NCBI GenBank assembly: GCA_023145835.1
Contig: JAGLDH010000034.1
Location: 1 to 64,000, forward strand
Reading direction: 5' to 3'
Length of the DNA: 64,000 nt
Origin: Methylococcales bacterium
GTDB lineage: Bacteria > Pseudomonadota > Gammaproteobacteria > Methylococcales > Methylomonadaceae
The position numbers were made by a program, and so were the translations under genes. Of the stretch, positions 9,762-19,780 are shown one piece after another. The first letter of the stretch is position 1. Every line of letters begins with the position of its first letter. The notes beneath the pieces were generated by a model that was given only the letters and a program-made list of their open reading frames with translations, had not been told where the DNA came from and did no database searches.

Positions 9762-11656
9762 TAGTCGAGAAACTGCTGAAAATTAAAACTTTCTGGTTCT
9801 TCAGGCGTAATATTTTGTTCATAAGCAGGTGACAATAATTGAATACCTCCTTTTTCAAATTTTGCACAGACTAGTTGACGGGTAATTCTATTCTCGTGAT
9901 TGAGTGATAATTTTCCTGTAGCACCTTCGTATGGGGTTATACTTATTTGATTAAGACGGCCTATTAAACTTAAGGAATCAATGCCTAATGCCATTAGCCT
10001 TAAGTATTTAATAGGGAAATTTTTCCATATTTCCTGGAGTGATTGTTGGCTTAAGTTGCCTGTATAGGTTTGAGGCGATAACCAAGGAATATCGCAAAAA
10101 ATTACTTTATTTAAATCTCTGTCTAACATGGGGTTGTGGATACCAGAATATAATTGATTAACTGCATAAACAGGTATTTTTGTTGCTCCATAAAATTGTA
10201 ATTGAGGATATATAGATCTAGCTTTTTTGGGGAAAGCAGATAAAAAAATTGCATCAGCATCCTGACGTACCCTAGGTTTATGCTCAATATCTGTTGCTAA
10301 AAAATGTTTAAGTCGTTTATAGCGGTCTTTACTTTCGTTTAGATTGAGCAATTCTTTAATTGAGACTGAAAAATCATTATCTTTTGCATTGTAATATTGA
10401 GATTCAATGACTGTGCCTCCTATTTCTTGCCAATATTCAGTTAAAGAGTCTGCTGCACGATTTCCTTGAGTAGTTTCAGGCGTAATTAATAGTACGTTTT
10501 TATTGCCTTTAATAAAGGCTCTCGTAGCGATTTGTTTAGTTTCATCAATAGGGCTTAGGCCAAACTGAAAAAGATTGTTTTTAAATAAATGAGGAACATG
10601 ATTAAGTGCAAGAACAGGTATGGTTAATTCAGAATCAGCTGCAAGCGTTTTTATATTGTCTTTGCTAAGAGGGCCAATAATTAACTCAGCACCATCTGAA
10701 ATTGCTTGGTGGTATAAATCAGCGGTGTTGTTTATTGAACTATCATAAAATAGAAGTGCGGGTTGAAAACCGGACTGGTTTAGGTTGTAGGCAGCCATAA
10801 AGCCTTCTTTTATTACCCGAGCTGCTAGAGCAAAACGACCTGATTCTGGAAGCAAGAAAGCAATAGAGGAAGGTTGTTTGATAACTACTGGTGATTCTTT
10901 TAGATAAGAATCTAAAAAACCTGAATTAGCTGGGTGATCAGAATATAGTTGTTTCCACTCGATTAAATTTGCTTGTATATTAGAATTATTTTGATGCGAT
11001 TGATCGGCTTTAAATATTCTAGCTAGTGCTATCCAGCCTCTAAAAGTGCCTGATGATGTAGACTCATTTGAAGTGAGTGTTGAAAGAGGAAGTGCATTCA
11101 ATGTGCTAAAAATAACAGTGTTGTTATTTTGGCGTTCTTCATCATTAGAAAGAAGGGGTGATAATTGAGTGCGTGCTTGGGCGCTTGAAAGTTGTTTTCC
11201 TGTTAAAGAATAGGCGAAAGCTAAGGACTGATAATAAGTTATTTTATCTTTATTTTGTAAATTATAAGCCTGAGTGAGTTTTAGGTCACTTAGAGCCTGA
11301 TGTGCATCTCCACGGCTTAAATATATTTGTGCAGAAAATAAATGTAATTTATTGCGCTGCTTACTTGATAGTGATGCAGGCTTAATTCTCGATAAAAGCT
11401 TTTGTGCCGTCTGATTGTCACCGGATTGAATTAAAGCCTCGGCAGCTAAAAAGTTGTATTGCTCTTGTTGCTTTGGTTCTGACAAGGCAAGTGTTTGGAA
11501 TAAATGAGCGGCTTTTTTATGCTGACCACTGCGCATAAATGAACCAGCTTGAGTCGCTTTATGGGCGTTGTTAGATTGTCCTTGAACAGTTTTTGTAGAG
11601 CAGCCAGTCAAGAGTATTAGGCAAAAACTAAGATATAGTAAATAATGATGCTTCAT
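9761..11656 (-). CDS. lpoA: Penicillin-binding protein activator LpoA
   Basis: A 631-residue outer-membrane lipoprotein that activates PBP1a-type peptidoglycan synthases from the outer membrane. I set the start at 11656 (MKHHYLLYLSFCLILL): it gives a classical signal peptide with lipobox LLTGC, whereas the longer open frame to 11734 would run into rsmI. The N-terminal half (about residues 35-250) is TPR-like helical repeats (ALIQSGDNQTAQKLLSRI). The C-terminal half is a periplasmic-binding fold (IAFLLPESGRFALAARVIKEG, then ELIIGPLSKDNI). It is divergent from rsmI with only 37 bp between starts, the E. coli arrangement. It heads the operon with yraN, diaA and dolP. Confidence 0.92.
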
Positions 11657-11693
11657 AAGTGGGCTGATATTTTTAGCATAAGGAAAAGAGTAT

Positions 11694-12545
11694 ATGTGCG
11701 GTAAATTATACGTTGTTGCGACTCCAATAGGCAATTTAGCAGATTTTAGCTATCGAGCCATAGAAACTTTAAAAAATGTCGACTTGATTGCTGCTGAAGA
11801 TACTCGGCACGTAAAAATGTTATTACAGCATTATGCTATTAATAATCAACTGATTTCCTTGCATCAACATAATGAAGAAAAAGTGGCTCCAGGCTTGATT
11901 GATAAAATTAAACAAGGATTGTCCGTTGCTTTGGTTTCAGATGCAGGAACACCGTTGCTAAGTGACCCTGGAATGCCATTAGTTAAATTGGCAAAACAAG
12001 AAGGTGTTGAAGTTTCACCTATTCCAGGTGCTTGTGCATTAATTGCAGCTTTATCAGTATCTGGCTTATCGGTGACTAAATTTGTATTTGAAGGTTTTTT
12101 GCCAAGAACATCCTCTGCGAGGAAGTCTTTTTTCACAACAAAAAAAAATGAGACTTTAACATGGGTATTTTATGAATCTAGTCATAGAATTGTGGCTTCT
12201 CTTGAAGACTTGGCTGAGGTTTTACCTGCAGATAGAAAAATTGTTGTTGCTAGAGAATTAACTAAGATTTATGAAACAGTGGTTAATGATTCTTTAGGAG
12301 CGGTTTTAGAACAAGTAAAAATAGAGCCTAATATGCAGAAAGGGGAATTTGTTGTGCTGGTTGATGGTGCTGTTGTTGAGAAAAAAGCTGATACGATTAC
12401 TGAAGAGCAAGAAAGAGTTCTGTTAATATTATTAAAACAATGTTCAATTAAATCAGCTGTCGGAATGGCTGTAGAAATTACCAAGGCTAGAAAAAAAGTA
12501 CTATACCAAGCTGCCTTGGATTTGAAAAATAAAGAGGCAGAGTAA
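11694..12545 (+). CDS. rsmI: 16S rRNA (cytidine1402-2'-O)-methyltransferase
   Basis: A 283-residue SAM-dependent tetrapyrrole-methylase-fold enzyme that methylates the ribose of C1402 in 16S rRNA. Family signatures are LYVVATPIGNLADFSYRAIE (residues 5-24), AEDTRHVKMLLQHY, LVSDAGTPLLSDPG (about residues 80-93) and PIPGACALIAALS. AAGGAAAAGAG precedes the ATG at a good distance. The C-terminal tail (KSAVGMAVEITKARKKVLYQAAL) is the usual small helical extension. It is transcribed away from lpoA and converges on lplT; a short palindrome AGAAGGTT/AACCTTCT just after the stop could be a weak terminator. Confidence 0.96.
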   Translation: MCGKLYVVATPIGNLADFSYRAIETLKNVDLIAAEDTRHVKMLLQHYAINNQLISLHQHNEEKVAPGLIDKIKQGLSVALVSDAGTPLLSDPGMPLVKLAKQEGVEVSPIPGACALIAALSVSGLSVTKFVFEGFLPRTSSARKSFFTTKKNETLTWVFYESSHRIVASLEDLAEVLPADRKIVVARELTKIYETVVNDSLGAVLEQVKIEPNMQKGEFVVLVDGAVVEKKADTITEEQERVLLILLKQCSIKSAVGMAVEITKARKKVLYQAALDLKNKEAE

Positions 12546-12584
12546 ATAGAGAAGGTTTAACCTTCTTATACTGCCTCAATAAAC

Positions 12585-13739
12585 CTAGTCATTATCAGGT
12601 AAGTGTAGCGAAACAAATAATGTTGCAATAATTACCATAACTCCCAAGGCTAACATTGCACTGACAGGAGAAGCATTAAGAGACGCTGCATAAGTATAAG
12701 AACCTACCGCTATTAGCATTGCAATATTTTGAAAAAATCCCTGCAAGGCAACGGCACTACCACTACCAATACTTTGTTGTCCAAGCTCTTGTAAAGCCGC
12801 ATTAATTGGAACAATAAACATACCACCTGCGGTACCTATAGCAAAAAGAGCTACACGGGCTGGCCAGACTGACTCAGTAAAACTCAATATGATGATGAAA
12901 ATAGCCATTAAATAAGCTGGAATTCTTGCTCTACCTAATAAATGTAGTGGAATTAAATGGGGCACTATCGCAGAGCCTATAATAATTCCGATAGCGAGGA
13001 ACAAAGTAAGTTCTGCAATATCACTAGCATTTTGAGTCATCAATATTAAGGGAGCCCAAGCGATAATAATGACTCGAACGGTTGCTGCTGTTGCCCAAAA
13101 TAAAGAAGCACCCAAAATAGCAAAACGTGAGCGAGGAGTGATGAAAAAAAGACGAATTTGTTGATAAAATTGAATAACTTTAGACGTACTTTCGGCTTGT
13201 TTTTCAATTTTCTTTGGTAAGAATAAAGTGACTGCTGCAGAAATAAAAAATACAACAATAACCCCTATCAATGCCCACTGAATTGAATAGTCAGCAACTT
13301 TTGCACCCATCATCATGCCGAGTATAATAGCTAAAATCGTAGAGCCCTCTATCCAGCTATTAGTTTTAACTAATGAGTCTTGGTCTGCCAATTCAGGTAA
13401 TATTCCATATTTTGCGGGGCTATAGATAGCAGCCCCTGCCCCGACTACGCAATACGCGATCAATGGCTCTATATTTAATAATAATAACCCTGCTCCACAT
13501 GCTTTAATTAAATTGGCAATAATTAATACATTAGCTTTGGCATGGTTATCTGCAAATGCACCTACCCATGGCGCTAAAATAACAAAAGCAATCAAAAATA
13601 CACTTTGTAAAGCAGGGACATACCAGCTGGCTAATTGAGCTGATTGCATGACTAGAGCAATAACAGTAAATAAGATAGCATTATCAGCAAAAGCAGATAA
13701 AAACTGAGCTATTAATAATGGATAGATTTGTTTATTCAT
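12585..13739 (-). CDS. lplT: Lysophospholipid transporter LplT
   Basis: A 384-residue major-facilitator protein with about twelve transmembrane helices. It matches LplT in LIAQFLSAFADNAILF (residues 8-23), the GAGAAIYSPAKYGILPEL stretch (about 97-114) and FIVPINAALQE in the second half. LplT flips lysophospholipids across the inner membrane for re-acylation by Aas. The aas-like gene is directly upstream on the same strand (16 bp gap), which supports both assignments and suggests one operon for phospholipid repair. Confidence 0.92.
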   Translation of the reverse strand: MNKQIYPLLIAQFLSAFADNAILFTVIALVMQSAQLASWYVPALQSVFLIAFVILAPWVGAFADNHAKANVLIIANLIKACGAGLLLLNIEPLIAYCVVGAGAAIYSPAKYGILPELADQDSLVKTNSWIEGSTILAIILGMMMGAKVADYSIQWALIGVIVVFFISAAVTLFLPKKIEKQAESTSKVIQFYQQIRLFFITPRSRFAILGASLFWATAATVRVIIIAWAPLILMTQNASDIAELTLFLAIGIIIGSAIVPHLIPLHLLGRARIPAYLMAIFIIILSFTESVWPARVALFAIGTAGGMFIVPINAALQELGQQSIGSGSAVALQGFFQNIAMLIAVGSYTYAASLNASPVSAMLALGVMVIIATLFVSLHLPDND

Positions 13740-13755
13740 TCCTATAACCTCATGA

Positions 13756-15897
13756 TTAAATTAAACCTTCTGCTAATTTAGTGACCTCAGGATAATTGAT
13801 TTTCCCTGTGGCCATCATAGGAATGAAATCTACTACAAATACCTTTTTTGGTAAGGCGATAGATTGAACACCTTTTGATGATACTTGAAGCTGCTTGGAG
13901 TCTGCCCCTTTTTGAGTCGTTAGTAAAATAACCTGTTCTCCTTTTTTTTCGTCTGGCAAACTTGTTGATGCATGATCTGCATCAGGCCATGCCTTAACCG
14001 CTAATTGTTCAATAGCTGCAAGAGAAATCATTTCTCCGCCGACTTTAGCAAACCGTTTGCTTCGGCCGCGGATGCTGACAAAACCTTCTTCATCAACATT
14101 AACAATGTCCCCTGTGTCATACCAACCGGTACCATAAATTGATTTAGGGGGAACTAATTTTCCTGGGTTGTCTGAAAGGTAATAGCCTTGCATAATATTT
14201 GGGCCGTAAAGGTGTAATTTTCCTGCATCTTTAATTCCTGGGATATCTTCTAATTTGTATTGCATTCTAGGCATTAAACGTCCTACTGTACCTAACTTAA
14301 AATACATTGGCGTGTTGACTGCTGCTACAGGTGAGGTTTCTGTTGCTCCATAGCCTTCTAAAATTCTAATGCCAAATTTTTCAGCCCAAATCTGTCGGGT
14401 GCTATCTTGTAATTTTTCAGCACCTGCGACTACATAACGCATTTTATAAAAGTCATAAGCGTGTGCTTTTTTAGCGTAGGAGGTCAAAAACGTATTAGTA
14501 CCAAACATGATGGTGGCACCAATATCGTAAGCAATTTCAGGAATAACTGTAAAATGAAGTGGGGAGGGATAGAAGAAAGTGGTCATTCCGCTGAGCACTG
14601 GCAACATAGTTCCTGCGGTAAAACCAAAAGAGTGGAACATTGGAAGAAAATTTAACACGACATCTTGTGCATTAAAGTTAATGCGTGATGCTATTTGTTT
14701 ATGATTGGCTAAAATATTAGCATGTGAAAGAACGACTCCTTTTGGTTCTCCCTCAGAACCAGAGGTAAATAGAACAACAGCCGGCATTTCTGGGTTTAAT
14801 TGTTGATGGTTATACCAAAAATCAATAGTTTTGGACTGAATTAAGGCTTTCAGTTTATCCAAACCAGAAATAGAGCTTGCTAAATCTTCCAAATAGACCA
14901 AATTAATTTGTTTTTCCAATGCTTTAGCTTCGTCGGTAAATTTACCCAGTTCAACAAAGCGTCGAGAAGTTAAAACTGTTTTCACTTTAGCTGTTTTACA
15001 TGCTGAAAGCATACCCTTAGAGCCTGTCGAGAAATTTAGCATGGCAGGTACACGATTAAAAAGCTGTAAACCAAGAATAATATTTAATGTTTTTGCTGAG
15101 TTAGGTAAAAAAATACCAACATTCTCTTGTTCTTGAGTGATTTTTTTTAGGACATTTCCAATCGCAATTGACCGTGTAATCAGTGCATTATAAGAAAGAG
15201 GTTTTCTTTCTAAGTCCTCTGCTACAGTGTGCTTGCCGCCATGTATTTTACGTGCATCTAATAGAGCAGAAAAAATGGATTGATGTTGCTGGCCTGTAGT
15301 AAACATCATTTCACTCATAATATCAGCAAGAACATGGCCACAATAATGACGTCTTGCTTTACCCTTTAATTCATCTTTGGCATGAATAGTCGTGTGAGGA
15401 AGAATTTCTATTCTGATTTTAGGGAACCAGCGTAAACGGACAATGTTTTTCAGTCTTGAAAAAGGCGTGTATTCTGCACCACTGATGCGAATAGGGAGTA
15501 TGGCTGCATCTGATTTATCAGCAACCATGCCTGTACCATCATAAATTTTCATTAAAGACCCCGTGACTGTGATCCGTCCCTCAGGGAAAATAACAGTTCT
15601 AGTCTTATGATCTAAGTGGTGAATGAGTGCCTTTAATGACAAAGGCTGGGTGGGATTCATTGGAAATACTTGAGATAGCGAAAGAAAAGGCTTTAACCAC
15701 CAACGCTCGGCAATATCAGTATTGATAGCAAAGGTAATGTTATCAGGTAAAAATACACCTAATAATAGAGGGTCTAAAAAAGAGGTATGATTAGAAACAA
15801 TAAGAACTCTATCACCGGCTTTCTTATAGTTGTCTAGCCCTATTACTTCAACTTTATAAATTAAAGTGAGTAGCCAATGTAAAAATTTTTTTAGCAT
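13756..15897 (-). CDS. aas: Aas-like acyltransferase/acyl-ACP synthetase fusion
   Basis: A 713-residue bifunctional protein. I use the ATG at 15897 (MLKKFLHWLLTLIYKVE), preceded by GGGAGAA; upstream in-frame codons reach 16065 but lack family similarity. The N-terminal PlsC-type acyltransferase domain (about residues 1-210) has SNHTSFLDPLLLG and FPEGRITVTG. The C-terminal AMP-forming synthetase domain has VVLFTSGSEGEPKGVVLSH (about residues 370-388), GYGATETSP and WYDTGDIV. In E. coli, Aas re-acylates 2-acyl-lysophosphatidylethanolamine delivered by LplT. The adjacent lplT gene makes that role likely here. Length is close to E. coli Aas (719). Confidence 0.9.
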   Translation of the reverse strand: MLKKFLHWLLTLIYKVEVIGLDNYKKAGDRVLIVSNHTSFLDPLLLGVFLPDNITFAINTDIAERWWLKPFLSLSQVFPMNPTQPLSLKALIHHLDHKTRTVIFPEGRITVTGSLMKIYDGTGMVADKSDAAILPIRISGAEYTPFSRLKNIVRLRWFPKIRIEILPHTTIHAKDELKGKARRHYCGHVLADIMSEMMFTTGQQHQSIFSALLDARKIHGGKHTVAEDLERKPLSYNALITRSIAIGNVLKKITQEQENVGIFLPNSAKTLNIILGLQLFNRVPAMLNFSTGSKGMLSACKTAKVKTVLTSRRFVELGKFTDEAKALEKQINLVYLEDLASSISGLDKLKALIQSKTIDFWYNHQQLNPEMPAVVLFTSGSEGEPKGVVLSHANILANHKQIASRINFNAQDVVLNFLPMFHSFGFTAGTMLPVLSGMTTFFYPSPLHFTVIPEIAYDIGATIMFGTNTFLTSYAKKAHAYDFYKMRYVVAGAEKLQDSTRQIWAEKFGIRILEGYGATETSPVAAVNTPMYFKLGTVGRLMPRMQYKLEDIPGIKDAGKLHLYGPNIMQGYYLSDNPGKLVPPKSIYGTGWYDTGDIVNVDEEGFVSIRGRSKRFAKVGGEMISLAAIEQLAVKAWPDADHASTSLPDEKKGEQVILLTTQKGADSKQLQVSSKGVQSIALPKKVFVVDFIPMMATGKINYPEVTKLAEGLI

Positions 15898-16166
15898 TAT
15901 TATTCTCCCAATAGGGACTTTGTAGATAGTAAAGAGTGTACTATAAACCTCAATTAAACAATGTTCAATTATTTGGGTGGTTTTTTTTGTTATTTTATGA
16001 ATTAAGCTTTTTCTGTTATGGGTACTTCTATTAATTGTGGATGAGAAAATTGAGAACCAAAACATTCAAGATCGAGGTGTTGTCGCACGTAATAGCAGTT
16101 ATTGCGAAGGGTTTAAACGCAGAGATTGGATATTTTGGACTCAATTATCAATTAATAGAGGTAGCC

Positions 16167-17537
16167 TTATTTTCTTTTCCCCCAAATGTGGGCATTAACA
16201 ATCGATTCTTCTTGTGTGTCTGGCTCTGAATTGTCAACGGATTGCACTTTATTTGTATTCTTTTTTAGCTTATTCTGCTTGTTTTTTGGGCTTGCTTTCT
16301 TTTTAGGTTTTGAGCGAGGCATAGGGGGGGCTACCTCATCGGGCTGAAAGCCTTCAAGCTGCTCTCTTTCTAAGCGTAATGAATTGCGTTTTTCAATGAC
16401 AGTAAAATGATGATATTCATGATGAGCAATAAGTGAAATTGCCTGTCCTGTTTGTCCGGCTCGACCCGTTCGGCCAATTCTATGTACATAGTCGTTGGGT
16501 GAACGAGGTAAGTCATAATTAATGACACAGGCAAGTTGTTCAATATCAATACCTCGAGAAGCAACATCAGTAGCAATTAGGATGCGTGATTTTCCTGATT
16601 TAAAATCTTTTAGTACGGCTGAGCGAGCGGATTGTTCTTTGTTGCCATGCATGGCGAGGGCTTTAATGCCTCTTTTTTCTAGCTTGATAACTAAATTGTC
16701 ACACGTTCGTTTAGCGCTACAAAAAATTAAAACTTGCTTCCAATTATTCTCACTTAATAAATGTGCCAATAAATCATTTTTCTTATTATGGTTGACTGTT
16801 ATAACGCGTTGTTCAATGGGGACTTCTTCAAGAAACTCATCCATGTTTATAACTTCTGGATTGTTCATTTCTTTACGCACTAATAACCTAATGTTGTCTG
16901 GAAAGGTTGCAGTAAACATTAAGTTTTGACGTTTATTAGGTAATAATTTTATGATGCGGTTTATTTCATCCTGAAAATCTCCCTTCATTAGTCGGTCGAC
17001 TTCATCAATGACGAGTGCTTTTATTTGGTTAAATTTAATTGCATTTTGGCTTGCCAGATCAAGCAACCGTCCGGGGGTAGTAACAAGAATGTCGGTTCCA
17101 CTTCTTAATGCCATCATTTGTGGGTTTATTTTCACCCCTCCATATACGCTTAAGCATTTTAATTCAGGTTGAATATTTTCTGACATCTGTTTAAAAACAT
17201 CACAGACTTGTATGGCTAGTTCACGTGTTGGGACAAGGACAAGAACTTGTACGCAGTTATTTCCTGCTCTATCTGTACCATTAAAATGATTGTAAGATTT
17301 GCTTTGCCTGTATATATTTTGAGTGCTTAAATTTTCCAGTAACGGTAATACAAAAGCAGCTGTTTTTCCAGAGCCTGTTTCTGCGCGAGCAAGAACATCC
17401 TTGCCATCCAATATGGTGGGTATGGCTTCAAGTTGTATATCAGTTGGGTGTTCGTAACCAAATTTTTTAATGGCAGCAAGGATGTTAGTAGAAAAAGTAA
17501 ATGATGAAAAATCTGCTTTAGGGAGGGGCTTTGTCAT
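16167..17537 (-). CDS. DEAD-box RNA helicase with DEVD motif
   Basis: A 456-residue superfamily 2 helicase. Visible motifs: Q motif (PTDIQLEAIP, residues 31-40), motif I AETGSGKT (52-59), Ia PTRELA, Ib TPGRLL, motif II DEVD (178-181), motif III TAT within MFTATFPDN, motif V IATDVASRGIDI and motif VI HRIGRTGRAG. Motif II has Val instead of the canonical Ala, and motif III is TAT rather than SAT. The last 70 residues form a lysine-rich tail (PRSKPKKKASPKNKQNKLKK) typical of RhlE/SrmB-type RNA helicases. It probably acts in ribosome assembly or RNA decay. It is a single-gene unit upstream of which lies tRNA-Glu on the same strand. Confidence 0.93.
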   Translation of the reverse strand: MTKPLPKADFSSFTFSTNILAAIKKFGYEHPTDIQLEAIPTILDGKDVLARAETGSGKTAAFVLPLLENLSTQNIYRQSKSYNHFNGTDRAGNNCVQVLVLVPTRELAIQVCDVFKQMSENIQPELKCLSVYGGVKINPQMMALRSGTDILVTTPGRLLDLASQNAIKFNQIKALVIDEVDRLMKGDFQDEINRIIKLLPNKRQNLMFTATFPDNIRLLVRKEMNNPEVINMDEFLEEVPIEQRVITVNHNKKNDLLAHLLSENNWKQVLIFCSAKRTCDNLVIKLEKRGIKALAMHGNKEQSARSAVLKDFKSGKSRILIATDVASRGIDIEQLACVINYDLPRSPNDYVHRIGRTGRAGQTGQAISLIAHHEYHHFTVIEKRNSLRLEREQLEGFQPDEVAPPMPRSKPKKKASPKNKQNKLKKNTNKVQSVDNSEPDTQEESIVNAHIWGKRK

Positions 17538-17877
17538 GTTGTGAAAACAAAAAAAGTGAGAGGCTAAAATACTTCAGGGTATGTATTCGACCAGTTTATC
17601 CTGAATGTTATGGATGATAAATACAGGTTTTTTTTCTACGAATTAAGAAGAGTATAGTCAGATTATAGAAATCTATAACTATTTCTCGATGTAGAGTGAT
17701 GAGCGAAACTTGAATCTAAAATTTAATTGTTAGCTAGTATGAGATGATTTGGCTCAATGATATTTAAGGTATCTCTTTGAGTTAAGTTATGATATTCAGC
17801 TTTAAAATATTGTAACTTTAAGATAAGAATTTACGATGTTTTTAACTTTAAAACAGTAAGATTATCACAATATAGTA
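17538..17877. other. Intergenic DNA between helicase and tRNA-Glu
   Basis: No gene is supportable here. The stretch lies upstream of the helicase and downstream of tRNA-Glu, both on the minus strand, so it should contain the tRNA 3' trailer and the helicase promoter. I see no convincing hairpin followed by a T tract. Confidence 0.4.
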
Positions 17878-17953
17878 TGGCGTCCCCAGGGGGGTTCGAA
17901 CCCCCGTTACCGCCGTGAAAGGGCGGTGTCCTAGGCCTCTAGACGATGGGGAC
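17878..17953 (-). tRNA. tRNA-Glu (UUC)
   Basis: On the minus strand the sequence folds as a cloverleaf: acceptor GTCCCCA/TGGGGAC, anticodon stem CCGCC/GGCGG around loop CTTTCAC with anticodon TTC, T arm with GGTTCGAACC, and an encoded 3' CCA (17878-17880). Anticodon UUC reads GAA/GAG, so this is tRNA-Glu. No other tRNA or rRNA gene is nearby. Confidence 0.97.
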
Positions 17954-18263
17954 TAAGACTATATAGAAGGTCGATGTAAGACCGAACCAACTAATCCGAT
18001 ACATTTTGACGTTGTTTAAGCTTGATGTCAATAATAATTATTAAATTTTTTTAAATGAGTATAAAATTGAATCAGGCAAAATACTTGAATAAAGCTACAT
18101 ATTATCGAAATAGTCTATCTAAATTAGTTGTTTAGGGTGAGTGTAATTTATTAATATTTATTGGGGAATTAAAAATAGCAGTAATAAATTATATGATTTT
18201 CTATTTAGTGGAAACTGACAAAAAAATAGTGGTGACCCTTATACTTCGTTGTCAGCTAGAATA

Positions 18264-18326
18264 GAGTGATTAAGCCGATTAAAATTTAGCAAGCTAAAAT
18301 AATTGGACTTGATCAGAGCTTTCTTA
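18264..18326. repeat. Short deletion derivative of the inverted-repeat element
   Basis: GTGATTAAGCCGATTAAAATTTAGC runs straight into TTTAGCAAGCTAAAATAATTGGACTTGATCAGAG. These match the left and right ends of the 158-bp element at 55.0-55.2 kb, with the middle missing and the join at the shared TTTAGC. It lies four bases after the purD stop and may contribute a 3' hairpin to that transcript. The other DNA between tRNA-Glu and purD (17954-18263) shows nothing identifiable. Confidence 0.6.
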
Positions 18327-18330
18327 AGAA

Positions 18331-19605
18331 TTACCTTATTGCTTTAAATCCAATATCAGTTCTATAAAATGAATTATTCCATTTTATTAGTTCAGTTAAT
18401 TTGTACGCTTTTTTTTGTGCATCGGCAATGTCTTCTCCTAGAGCGCAAGCACAAAGAACACGCCCACCGGATGTGACTATATTTTCTTCTTTCTGGATTG
18501 TTCCTGCATGAAAAACTTTACTATCTGTGGCGTCTTTTGTTGGTAGGCCTGAAATAATATCCCCCTTATTATAAGTATCTGGATAGCCTCCTGCTGCTAA
18601 TACAACACCTAACGCTGGGCGCTCATCCCATTTTGTTTCTATGGTGTTTAGGTTTTGATCTAAAGCTGCTAAACATAAGTCGACTAGATTACTTTGTAGG
18701 CGCATCATAATCGGTTGTGTTTCTGGATCTCCAAAACGGCAGTTGTATTCTAGTACCTTGATTGTCCCACTTTTTCCAATCATTAATCCAGCATATAAAA
18801 AGCCAGTGTATGGGATGCCATCATCCTGCATACCTTTTAACGTTGGGGTTATCACCTCATCCATGACTCTCTGGTGGATTTCTGGCGTTACGATAGGTGC
18901 TGGAGAGTATGCACCCATACCTCCTGTGTTAGGGCCTTTGTCGCCATTATCCCTGGCTTTATGGTCTTGTGAGCTGGCCATAGGTAATGCATTTTTACCA
19001 TCTGCGATAACGATAAAGCTTGCTTCTTCACCTTCTAAAAATTCCTCAATCACCACGCGATGACCTGCATCGCCAAAACTATTGCCGGATAGCATATCTT
19101 CAACAGCATCAATTGCTTGTTGTTCTGTTGAAGCAACTATCACGCCTTTTCCTGCTGCTAGTCCATCTGCTTTAACTACAATAGGAGCACCTTTGGCTTG
19201 GATGTAATCAATAGCAGCTTGGCTTTCTGTAAAAGTTTGGTATTCGGCTGTTGGAATATTATGTCTTGCCATAAAGTCTTTACAGTAAGTTTTAGAGCCT
19301 TCCAATTGCGCTGCTTTTGCCGTCGGGCCAAAACATTTAAAGCCTGCTTCTGTAAACGTATCAACAATACCTGCAACCAAAGGGACTTCGGGGCCTATTA
19401 TTGTTAAATCAATATTTTCTTGTTGGGCAAAGTTAAGTAGACCTGGAATGTCCTCTACAGTAATAGAGACGTTTGTTATTCCCTCTTCTAGCGCTGTTCC
19501 TGCATTACCTGGAGCAACAAAGATGGTTGAAATTTTATTAGATTGTTTTACTTTCCAAGCAAGGGCATGTTCGCGACCACCGCTACCGACGATGAGGATT
19601 TTCAT
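18331..19605 (-). CDS. purD: Phosphoribosylamine-glycine ligase
   Basis: A 424-residue ATP-grasp enzyme for step two of purine synthesis, joining glycine to phosphoribosylamine. Signatures are MKILIVGSGGREHALAWK (residues 1-18), KADGLAAGKGVIVA, EEFLEGEEAS, the GD-GPNTGGMGAYSPAP stretch and NCRFGDPETQPIM. The length is normal. It is downstream of purH on the same strand with a 175-bp gap, a common purHD arrangement, although the gap allows a separate promoter. No PurR-type operator could be recognised. Confidence 0.97.
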   Translation of the reverse strand: MKILIVGSGGREHALAWKVKQSNKISTIFVAPGNAGTALEEGITNVSITVEDIPGLLNFAQQENIDLTIIGPEVPLVAGIVDTFTEAGFKCFGPTAKAAQLEGSKTYCKDFMARHNIPTAEYQTFTESQAAIDYIQAKGAPIVVKADGLAAGKGVIVASTEQQAIDAVEDMLSGNSFGDAGHRVVIEEFLEGEEASFIVIADGKNALPMASSQDHKARDNGDKGPNTGGMGAYSPAPIVTPEIHQRVMDEVITPTLKGMQDDGIPYTGFLYAGLMIGKSGTIKVLEYNCRFGDPETQPIMMRLQSNLVDLCLAALDQNLNTIETKWDERPALGVVLAAGGYPDTYNKGDIISGLPTKDATDSKVFHAGTIQKEENIVTSGGRVLCACALGEDIADAQKKAYKLTELIKWNNSFYRTDIGFKAIR

Positions 19606-19780
19606 TAGGATATCTCTTTGGGTTGAACTGTTGAAGTTAAATTTTGGAATTAGCGTTATGGAATAGATAAGCGATTATACAAATTTAACTTGTAACAAAA
19701 AATGAGATTACAAGTCGAATAAAATACAGATAAAGTAACGCAGACTGTAAGTAAATACGCTCTACTCGTTAATCACTGTT

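Noticed and set aside
11657-11734. Longer lpoA start at 11734
   Set aside because: It would overlap the divergent rsmI start and place 26 unrelated residues before a perfect lipoprotein signal peptide.
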